A DNA stretch of 64,000 nucleotides from Luteolibacter rhizosphaerae. Its GTDB lineage: Bacteria > Verrucomicrobiota > Verrucomicrobiia > Verrucomicrobiales > Akkermansiaceae. The notes beneath the pieces are model-generated. The model was not told the origin of the DNA, ran no database searches, and saw only the letters and a program-made list of their open reading frames with translations. Within the stretch, counting starts at the first letter, position 1. Every line of letters begins with the position of its first letter. Below are positions 9,001 to 16,571 of the stretch, in pieces. The position numbers were made by a program, and so were the translations under genes. Location of the stretch: the NCBI RefSeq assembly GCF_025950095.1, contig NZ_JAPDDR010000003.1, positions 372,001-436,000 on the forward strand, read 5' to 3'.

Positions 9001-11190
9001 TCAAGCGGGCTGCAAGGAAGCCCGGCGGATCTCGATGGCACGGAAGAGCTTCAGCTTCCCATAGCTGATCCGGCCTCCGAGATGCTCGAAAACGGGCTTC
9101 AGCGAAGGATCGTCATAGCCATCCAGGGCTGCGCGAATCTCCTGTTCTTCCCCGGTGCTGTAGATGCGCCGGGGATCGATGTCCTCGCCTGCTTCGATTG
9201 CCGAGACGAGATGACCCTCGATGGTGGAGGCCGCGAACCCCCTTTTGGCAGCGATCTCCTCGACGCTTTTCCCCGCACGCCAGAGTTCCAAGGTCGCATA
9301 GGCAGTGCCGTTGAGCACGGGCTTCGGGAACTTCACTCCGGGGATCTCATGCACCGGCAGCGGTGCGAACTCACGCCGTTCATGGTTCTCCAGCCACGCG
9401 GAAATCTCGCGGAGAAAGCCGTTGCCGTGGTCGCTCAGCTTGCGCTCCCCCACACCCGGAATGCGGAGGAAGGAAGCATCGTCGCCGGGATACTCGCGCG
9501 CCATGTGGCGCAGCGAGACATCGGAGAATACCACGTAGGGCGGCACTCCGGCGGCGTCCGCCACCTGTTTGCGGTGGGCGCGCAGGGCCTCGAAGAGCTC
9601 CGCGTCACACTCGATGTCACCGGCCCGGCGGGCAGAAGGTTTCTCGACCGTCATCAGCCGGGTGAGACTGACTGCCTGACGCTCGCGGAGCACGGCGTTG
9701 CCTTCGGTGGTGATCGAGACCACCGGATAGTTTCCTCCCTCCACGGCGAACCACCCCTTGTGCACCAGTTGGCGGGCGACCTCCGCCCACTTGGCGGCGG
9801 AGTGCTCCTTGCCGATCCCGTAAGTACTGAGCTTATCGTGATTGCGTGCCAAGAGCTTCTCCGCGCGGGAGCCTGCGAGGATATCGGCCAGATGGCGAAT
9901 GCCGACGGGCGACCCACCGGCTTGCTTCACGCGGATGGCGCAGCTCAGGAGCTTCTGGGTTTCCACCGTGGCGTCCCAGCTTTCCCGTGGGGCGAGACAA
10001 TTGTCGCAGGCACCGCAGTTATCCACCGCCCATGTTTCGCCGAAGTAGCCGAGCAGACCGGTGCGCCTGCAGGCATCGCTCTCGGCGAAGTCGGCCATGT
10101 GCTCGAGCTGGAAGCGGGCTGTCTCCCGCGCGTCCTCGTCCGTGATCTCGCCGAGGAAACGCTGCTGCTTGACGACATCGCCGCGGGAGAAGAGCAGCAT
10201 GCAATCGGCAGGCAGGCCATCACGGCCCGCCCGGCCGGTTTCCTGGTAGTAGCCTTCAAGGTTCTTCGGCAGATCGGCATGGATCACGAAACGGACGTCC
10301 GGTTTGTTGATGCCCATGCCGAAAGCGACGGTGGCACACACCACCCGGATCTCGTCGCGCAGAAAGGCTTCTTGGTTCCGCGCGCGTTCCGCGGTCTCCA
10401 GACCGGCGTGGTAACAAACAGCGGGGATGCCGGCACCGCGCAGGCTCGCGGCCAGTTCCTCGCTGCGTTTGCGGGACTGGGCATACACGATCCCTGAATC
10501 CCGGCCGCGCTCGCGGATGAATCCAACGATGCGGGCCGTCGCATCCTGCTTCGGCTCGACGAGGTAGTTCAGGTTCGGGCGGTTGAAGCTGGCCAGGAAG
10601 ACCGCGGGTTCGCGCAGGGAGAGCTGAGTCAGGATGTCTTCTCGCACCCGCGGAGTCGCGGTGGCTGTCAGCGCAATTGCGGGTAGATCCGGCAGCGCCT
10701 GCCGCAGTTCGCGCAGGCGCCGGTACTCGGGGCGGAAATCGTGCCCCCATTCGCTGATGCAATGGGCCTCGTCCACGGCCAGCGCAGTGACATTCCAGCG
10801 GCGGATTTCGGAAAGGAAGTCCCGGGAAAGAAGGCGCTCCGGCGCGAGATAGACGAGCTTGAAGCCGCCGCCGCGGATCGCCTCAAGCCGCTGGCGGTTC
10901 TCCTGAGGGTCCAAGGTGGAGTTGAGGAAAGTGGCCGCCACACCAGCTGCGGTGAGCTGGTCGACTTGGTCCTTCATCAGCGCGATGAGCGGGGATACGA
11001 CCAAGGTGACCCCTTGCCGGGCCAATGCCGGGAGCTGGTAGCAGAGACTTTTCCCCGCCCCGGTTGGCAGGATTGCCAGCACATCGCGGCGGACGAGCGC
11101 CGCTTCCATGATCTCCCGCTGTAGCGGGCGGAAGGCATCGTAGCCGAAATGCCTTTTAAGAAGGCGGGACAGGTCCGTTACCATGGTCAT
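9001..11190 (-). CDS. recQ: ATP-dependent DNA helicase RecQ
   Basis: 729 residues. RecQ unwinds DNA 3'-5' in recombination and fork repair. The N-terminus FGYDAFRPLQREIMEAAL is motif 0. Walker A is LPTGAGKSLCYQLPAL, the DEAH box is AVDEAHCISEWGHDFRPEY, and motif VI is QETGRAGRDGLPA. The zinc-binding domain has CRRTGLLGYFGE and NCGACDNC. A winged-helix RQC region follows, then an HRDC domain (LFEALRAHRKQVADAAGVPPYVVFSD) and a C-terminal helix-turn-helix-like segment (GKSVEEIAAKRGFAASTIEGHL). The true start may be the second Met (position 3). It is convergent with the PQQ gene and divergent from the Fur-family gene. Confidence 0.96.
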   Translation of the reverse strand: MTMVTDLSRLLKRHFGYDAFRPLQREIMEAALVRRDVLAILPTGAGKSLCYQLPALARQGVTLVVSPLIALMKDQVDQLTAAGVAATFLNSTLDPQENRQRLEAIRGGGFKLVYLAPERLLSRDFLSEIRRWNVTALAVDEAHCISEWGHDFRPEYRRLRELRQALPDLPAIALTATATPRVREDILTQLSLREPAVFLASFNRPNLNYLVEPKQDATARIVGFIRERGRDSGIVYAQSRKRSEELAASLRGAGIPAVCYHAGLETAERARNQEAFLRDEIRVVCATVAFGMGINKPDVRFVIHADLPKNLEGYYQETGRAGRDGLPADCMLLFSRGDVVKQQRFLGEITDEDARETARFQLEHMADFAESDACRRTGLLGYFGETWAVDNCGACDNCLAPRESWDATVETQKLLSCAIRVKQAGGSPVGIRHLADILAGSRAEKLLARNHDKLSTYGIGKEHSAAKWAEVARQLVHKGWFAVEGGNYPVVSITTEGNAVLRERQAVSLTRLMTVEKPSARRAGDIECDAELFEALRAHRKQVADAAGVPPYVVFSDVSLRHMAREYPGDDASFLRIPGVGERKLSDHGNGFLREISAWLENHERREFAPLPVHEIPGVKFPKPVLNGTAYATLELWRAGKSVEEIAAKRGFAASTIEGHLVSAIEAGEDIDPRRIYSTGEEQEIRAALDGYDDPSLKPVFEHLGGRISYGKLKLFRAIEIRRASLQPA

Positions 11191-11411
11191 GGTGACGGGA
11201 ATTGAAAGTGTTCATTTGATCACTTCAAGCAGAAATATCATTGGTCTGATAGGGATGGCCGGTGGCTCCTTCGACGATGGAGGCATACCGGGGCAATGTT
11301 GGAAGCTCCGCTCTCGCCAGCGCATCCAGTGGGTGGCCACTGATTATCAGCTGGATAAGCCCTCCGTCGCACTGGTCCGGAGGTAGACGAAAGGTTGGCA
11401 AAAACTAAAAA

Positions 11412-11426
11412 TTAGAATTATTCTTG
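11412..11426. promoter_or_regulatory. Candidate PerR/Fur box upstream of the fur-suf cluster
   Basis: TTAGAATTATTCTTG matches the Bacillus PerR-box consensus TTATAATTATTATAA at 11 of 15 positions by eye, and its core AGAAT-T-ATTCT is a perfect inverted repeat. It overlaps a -10-like TAGAAT and lies 40 bases before the regulator's longest start. That position would suit autoregulation plus control of the suf-dps genes. The call is inferred from resemblance only. Confidence 0.45.
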
Positions 11427-11465
11427 CCTTAGGGGTGGCTGGGCGTAGCTTCCGCCGCCCGACCC

Positions 11466-11900
11466 ATGGTGGATCTTTCAACAGACAGCGATTCCGATTT
11501 TTCCGCGGAGACTCCGCAGGAAACGGGAGGGCTGCGGATGACACGCCAGAGGCAGGAAGTCTATCGCCTTCTACTTGAACAGAGGGATCACCCGACCGCG
11601 CAGGATGTTTTCATGCGCGTGAAGGACACCCTGCCGAACATCTCGCTCGCCACGGTTTACAACACCTTGGAAGCGCTGGTTCAGCACGGGCTGGTCCGGC
11701 AGGTGAATTTCGACCGCGAGCCCTCACGCTTCTGCCCGAATCTCGCCGACCACGGTCACTTCCACGACAAGGCCAGCGGCAAGATTCACGACGTCACTTT
11801 CAAGCCGGGCGTCTGCCTTGCCGACCTTCTCGATCTTCCGGAGGGAGCAGTCGTTACCGGTATCGAGATCACTCTCCGCGGCGAGCTGCCCTCCCCTTGA
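11466..11900 (+). CDS. Fur/PerR-family transcriptional regulator
   Basis: 144 residues from ATG 11466. A second ATG at 11538 has a strong GGAGG 7 bases upstream and would give 120 residues, but it would drop the N-terminal helix. The winged helix is clear: LRMTRQRQEVYRLLL, DHPTAQDVFMRVK and ISLATVYNTLEALVQHGLV. Against B. subtilis PerR, the metal-site residues His42, His96, His98 and Asp109 are kept. The position of PerR Asp85 is Cys90 (SRFC), and the structural-zinc CxxC motifs are absent. It lies just upstream of sufC-dps-sufB-sufD in the same direction, so a role in iron or peroxide control of Fe-S assembly is likely. Confidence 0.88.
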   Translation: MVDLSTDSDSDFSAETPQETGGLRMTRQRQEVYRLLLEQRDHPTAQDVFMRVKDTLPNISLATVYNTLEALVQHGLVRQVNFDREPSRFCPNLADHGHFHDKASGKIHDVTFKPGVCLADLLDLPEGAVVTGIEITLRGELPSP

Positions 11901-11940
11901 TTTGAAATCTGGAACTCAGAATTTGGAAATTTAACGCATC

Positions 11941-12699
<759 letters not shown>

Positions 12700-12722
12700 T
12701 CCCTGCTACGGCAGGCACTGCC

Positions 12723-13274
12723 ATGAAACTGCGCAAGACACGTCACCCCCTCGATTCACAGAGCCGCGAAAAATCCGTCGCTCTGCTGAATGACTTCCTT
12801 GTACTCGTCATCGACCTCCGCCTCCAAGTGAAGCAAGCGCACTGGAACGTGCGCGGGCCGAACTTCATGACCCTTCACGAGCTCTTCGACCGCTTGGCCG
12901 GGGAGCTGGATGAATCCACCGACGAGCTGGCCGAGCGCATCACCGCCTTGGGTGGCCGCGCGCTTGGCACCGCCAGCCGGATCGCGAAAAAGACCGACTT
13001 GGACCATCTGCCGAAGAAGGCAACCTGGGGGCCGAACCTGGTAGCCCTGCTGGCAGACCGTTACGCCGCCGTCGCCGATTGTGCCGGTCTCGCCATCGAG
13101 CGGGCACAGGAAGTGGACGACGAAGTCACCGCCGACCTTTTCATCAAGACCGCGCATGGTCTCGACCGCGCGCTGTGGTTCCTCGAAGCCACGCTCGAAC
13201 CGGCACCGGAGCCGAAGCAAAAACCGGAACCTGAACCCGAGCAGGCTGCCGCGCCCGAAGAGGCGGTCGCCTAG
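12723..13274 (+). CDS. dps: Dps-like ferritin (DNA-binding protein from starved cells family)
   Basis: 183 residues from ATG 12723; the open frame extends upstream inside sufC without a credible start. Dps proteins form 12-mers that oxidise and store iron with H2O2. All intersubunit ferroxidase ligands are present at the spacing of E. coli Dps: His40 (QAHWN), His52, Asp56, Asp67 and Glu71. After about residue 160 there is a low-complexity Pro/Glu-rich tail ([21 protein letters not shown]), which is unusual and acidic, unlike the Lys-rich N-tail of E. coli Dps. It sits between sufC and sufB with gaps of 23 and 19 bases, so it is very probably part of the suf operon. Confidence 0.93.
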   Translation: MKLRKTRHPLDSQSREKSVALLNDFLVLVIDLRLQVKQAHWNVRGPNFMTLHELFDRLAGELDESTDELAERITALGGRALGTASRIAKKTDLDHLPKKATWGPNLVALLADRYAAVADCAGLAIERAQEVDDEVTADLFIKTAHGLDRALWFLEATLEPAPEPKQKPEPEPEQAAAPEEAVA

Positions 13275-13293
13275 CCCATCTCCCGATTTTTTC

Positions 13294-14730
13294 ATGTCCT
13301 ACGACGCATCCAGTACCATCGACGCCGACACGCAGGAGGCCATCGACATCGACCGCTCGAAGGGGGATTTCTCCTTCCCGGAGCGCCACAAGTTCGATGC
13401 CGGTCGCGGCCTGACCGAGCGCACGATCGATTATATCAGCGATGTGAAGGGCGAGCCGCAGTGGATCCGCGAGTTCCGTCACAACGCGCTCAAGGTCTTC
13501 CGCGAGAAGCCCATGCCCACGAATTGGGCGACGGAGGACTTGGACAACATCGATTTCGACATCATCCGCTATTACCTGTCGGATGGTGAGAAGCCGAAGC
13601 GTTCCTGGGAAGATGTGCCCGAGGACGTGCTCCGCACCTTCGAGCGACTGGGCATCCCGGAACAGGAACGCGCGTTCCTGGCCGGGGTGGAAGCCCAGTA
13701 CGACTCGGAGGCGGCCTACTCCAACATGAAGGAGGAGCTGACCAAGCAGGGCGTGATCTTCGTGAACTCGACCGAGGGTCTGAAGAACCACGAGGAGATC
13801 TTCCGTCCTTACTTCGGCAAGGTCATCCCGACCGGCGACAACAAGTTCTCCGCGCTGAACAGCGCGGTGTTTTCGGGCGGCTCCTTCATCTACATTCCGA
13901 AGGGCGTGAAGCTGAAGCAGCCGCTGCAGGCCTACTTCCGGATCAACTCGGAAAACTTCGGCCAGTTCGAGCGCACGCTCATCATCGCGGACGAAGGTGC
14001 GGAGGTGATGTACATGGAAGGCTGCACCGCGCCGAAGTTCGAGACCTCCACCTTGCACTCCGCAGTGGTGGAACTCGTCGCGCTCAAGGGCGCGAAGATC
14101 CAGTATGTCACGGTCCAAAACTGGAGCAGCAATGTCTTCAACCTGGTGACCAAGCGCGGCATGGCGATGGAAGATGCGGAGGTCCGCTGGATCGACTGCA
14201 ACATCGGCAGCCGCCTGACCATGAAGTATCCCGGCGTGATCATGAAGGGTGAGCGCGCCCGCGGCGAGGTGATCTCGATCGCCCTCGCGAACAGCGGCCA
14301 GCACCAGGACACCGGTGCGAAGATGATTCACGCCGCGAACAACACGACCTCCAACGTTGTGTCCAAGTCGATCTCCGTGGGCGAAGGCCGCGCGACCTAC
14401 CGTGGCCAAGTTCACATCCCGAAGCATCTGAAGGGCTGCAAGAACAACACCGAGTGTGATGCCCTGCTGATCAACACCCGCAGCCGCACGGATACCTATC
14501 CGGCGATCACGGTGAAGGGTAACCAGCACGCGACGCAGCACGAGGCCAGCGTCTCGCAGGTTTCGGAAGAAATGCTCTTCTACATGCAGCAGCGCGGCCT
14601 GAGCGAGGGCGCCGCCATGTCCCTCGCCGTGAACGGTTTCATCAACGATCTGGTCCGTGAATTCCCGATGGAATACTCCGTCGAGCTCAAGCGCCTGATC
14701 GATCTCGAAATGGAAGGCAGCGTAGGCTGA
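13294..14730 (+). CDS. sufB: Fe-S cluster assembly scaffold SufB
   Basis: 478 residues from ATG 13294. SufB is the scaffold subunit of the SufBCD complex. Typical segments are [84 protein letters not shown], and the near C-terminal QMSEE-like [21 protein letters not shown]. The conserved cluster-ligand Cys is probably the one in [10 protein letters not shown]. Length and order match SufB of other bacteria. The gene follows dps after 19 bases and precedes sufD after 43. Confidence 0.98.
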   Translation: MSYDASSTIDADTQEAIDIDRSKGDFSFPERHKFDAGRGLTERTIDYISDVKGEPQWIREFRHNALKVFREKPMPTNWATEDLDNIDFDIIRYYLSDGEKPKRSWEDVPEDVLRTFERLGIPEQERAFLAGVEAQYDSEAAYSNMKEELTKQGVIFVNSTEGLKNHEEIFRPYFGKVIPTGDNKFSALNSAVFSGGSFIYIPKGVKLKQPLQAYFRINSENFGQFERTLIIADEGAEVMYMEGCTAPKFETSTLHSAVVELVALKGAKIQYVTVQNWSSNVFNLVTKRGMAMEDAEVRWIDCNIGSRLTMKYPGVIMKGERARGEVISIALANSGQHQDTGAKMIHAANNTTSNVVSKSISVGEGRATYRGQVHIPKHLKGCKNNTECDALLINTRSRTDTYPAITVKGNQHATQHEASVSQVSEEMLFYMQQRGLSEGAAMSLAVNGFINDLVREFPMEYSVELKRLIDLEMEGSVG

Positions 14731-14773
14731 TCCCTCTCCCAATCCTCTCTCTACACTTCTTCACTTCATTTCG

Positions 14774-16081
14774 ATGCCCGCCGTGCTCGAACACTCCGCT
14801 TCCCTGCTCGAATCCGCTCCCGAAACCTCTGCCGCCCTTCCCGCGTGGTTCGCGGAGCGCCGGCGCGCGGCATGGCAGCGCTTTCTCGAAACTCCCACGC
14901 CCAAGCGTGGGGACGAGCCATGGCGTTTCTCTTCCTTCAAGCAGCTCGATTTCTCCGGCTATGCCGTGGCCGAGGCCGCCTCGGTTGCCGGCTTGGTCGA
15001 ACGCTCGAAGGCTCTCGAAGCCCCGGCGGCCAAGTTCGTGTTCGCGAACGACGCCCTGCTGCATTCGGAGTCGGATCTGCCAGCGGGCGTAATCTGTCTC
15101 CCCTTGGCCGAAGCCTTGGTCTCGCATGGCGATCTGGTGCGTGAGCACTTCATGAAGCGTGATACGCGTCTCGGCTCGCTCAAGTGGACGGCGCTCCACG
15201 AGGCGAACGTCAGCACGGGCCTCTTCGTGCATGTGCCCGCCGGTGTCGAAGTGGCAGGCAGCATCGAGGTCTACCACTGGCTCTCCGGCGAGAAGAGCGT
15301 GATCTTCCCGCACACGCTGGTCGTGACCGGGGCGAACTCCAAGGTCCGCGTTGTCGATTACTTTCAGTCCGCCAATGACAGCGATGTCGGCCTTGCGATC
15401 GCAGTGAATGACCTGAATGCAGGTCCCGGCTCGAAGCTCGATTACATTGCCATCCAGGCCTTTAACGAGAAAACCAAGGTGATCCAGGTCAATGAGACCG
15501 GTGTTGCCAAGGATGCCTCTGCCACCGGTTTCATCCTGAACACCGGGGCTGCATGGGCGCGCAATGAATCGCTCAGCCGCCTCGAAGGCGAAGGCTCCCG
15601 CTCGGACATGCTCTCCGTGAGCGTTCCAGCCCGCGAGCAGGAGTATGACCAGCGCACCTTCCAACACCACGTGAGCCCGGGAGCCTACAGCGACCTGCTC
15701 TACAAGAACTCCCTCTACGATGAGTCTCGTACCATTTTCTCGGGCCTGATCTTCGTGGATGAAGGCGCGCATCGCACCGATGCCTACCAGACCTGCCGGA
15801 ACCTGTTCATGAGCGACAAGGCGGAAGCCAACTCGATGCCCGGCCTGGAGATCAATGCAGATGACGTGAAGTGCTCCCATGGCAGCACCAGCGCCCAGAT
15901 CGCGGACGAAGAGATCTTCTACCTGCGGGCCCGTGGTATCGATCCGGTCCGTGCCCGCCAGCTCATTGCCCGCGGCTTCTCGGTCGAGGTGATCGAGCGT
16001 CTTGGTGACGACAAGGTGGAGGAGATGGTCCTCAAGTTCCTCGACGATAAGTTCGCGCACATCGCGAGCGGAGGAGCCTGA
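14774..16081 (+). CDS. sufD: Fe-S cluster assembly protein SufD
   Basis: 435 residues. SufD is a SufB paralogue that pairs with it on the SufC dimer and helps iron entry. Support: N-terminal GDEPWRFSSFKQLDFSGY, then GLFVHVPAGVEVAGSIEVYHWLSGE, the central right-handed helix, QRTFQHHVSPGAYSDLLYKNSLYDESRTIFSGLIFVDEGAHRTDAYQ-type sequence, and the family end HGSTSAQIADEEIFYLRARGI followed by ARQLIARGF. It is the last gene of the suf operon here. No cysteine desulfurase (SufS) or SufE follows in the next 490 bases, so those must lie elsewhere. Confidence 0.97.
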   Translation: MPAVLEHSASLLESAPETSAALPAWFAERRRAAWQRFLETPTPKRGDEPWRFSSFKQLDFSGYAVAEAASVAGLVERSKALEAPAAKFVFANDALLHSESDLPAGVICLPLAEALVSHGDLVREHFMKRDTRLGSLKWTALHEANVSTGLFVHVPAGVEVAGSIEVYHWLSGEKSVIFPHTLVVTGANSKVRVVDYFQSANDSDVGLAIAVNDLNAGPGSKLDYIAIQAFNEKTKVIQVNETGVAKDASATGFILNTGAAWARNESLSRLEGEGSRSDMLSVSVPAREQEYDQRTFQHHVSPGAYSDLLYKNSLYDESRTIFSGLIFVDEGAHRTDAYQTCRNLFMSDKAEANSMPGLEINADDVKCSHGSTSAQIADEEIFYLRARGIDPVRARQLIARGFSVEVIERLGDDKVEEMVLKFLDDKFAHIASGGA

Positions 16082-16187
16082 CAGGGCACTCTTGCACATC
16101 TCTGAAACGTCGGGATCGCCAAGGGCGAATCGATCTGAATCGATTCAGGTGAGACCCGTGTTTGTGGAACTGATAGACAAGTTCTCG

Positions 16188-16210
16188 TCACGTATCGGAA
16201 TGATACGTGA
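16188..16210. repeat. Perfect inverted repeat downstream of sufD
   Basis: TCACGTATC-GGAAT-GATACGTGA: two 9-base arms with no mismatch, about 110 bases after the sufD stop. It could be an mRNA 3' structure protecting the suf transcript or a protein-binding site. There is no U-run after it. Confidence 0.6.
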
Positions 16211-16528
16211 GCAGGCCTGACGGGAAGCGGTTTAGTCGCAAATCGCACGTAGGCATTTCTATCTGTTAGATCCTGCGAGTCGCTCTGATCGAGCCACTAA
16301 CAGGAGGCGGATTCGCAAATTCAGCCGCCATGTGTCTGCGCTGAAAATTATCGGACGCAAGTATAACGATTCCTGCGGGCGACGGTTAGAAAAGCATTGC
16401 CCGGAGGGTCATGCAGGTGGTAGGGGCGAGCTTCGATCCTAGAGCTGCCCATTGGATCGGAACACTGCGGAAGCCATGAATTTGCGCCCTGCAATTCTAT
16501 GAAATTACAACCCAACCCAAACCTGGCA

Positions 16529-16571
16529 GGGAGCATTTCTTGGCTTCGTGGTAACCCACTAAAAAAAGCCA
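16529..16571 (+). promoter_or_regulatory. Shine-Dalgarno separated from the start codon by a hairpin
   Basis: GGGAG at 16529-16533 is too far from ATG 16572 for direct use. The bases between can fold: TGGCTT (16541-16546) pairs with AAGCCA (16566-16571), and inside it GTGG (16548-16551) pairs with CCAC (16556-16559). With the hairpin folded, the spacing from GGGAG to ATG is 7 bases, a normal distance. This is inferred from pairing only. Confidence 0.35.

Larger units (their letters stand above)
16082..16571. other. 490-base intergenic region with small inverted and direct repeats
   Basis: No credible ORF or RNA gene was recognised. It holds a direct repeat GAATCGAT-CT-GAATCGAT at 16127-16144 (the second copy sits in the palindrome GAATCGATTC), a perfect 9-base stem with 5-base loop at 16188-16210 (TCACGTATC/GATACGTGA), and a hairpin directly before the next start codon (16541-16571). 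The 16188 hairpin lacks a T-tract, so it is not a standard terminator. Confidence 0.6.

Noticed and set aside
16082-16571. A missing sufS/sufE gene in the region after sufD
   Set aside because: No open frame with cysteine desulfurase motifs exists there on either strand.
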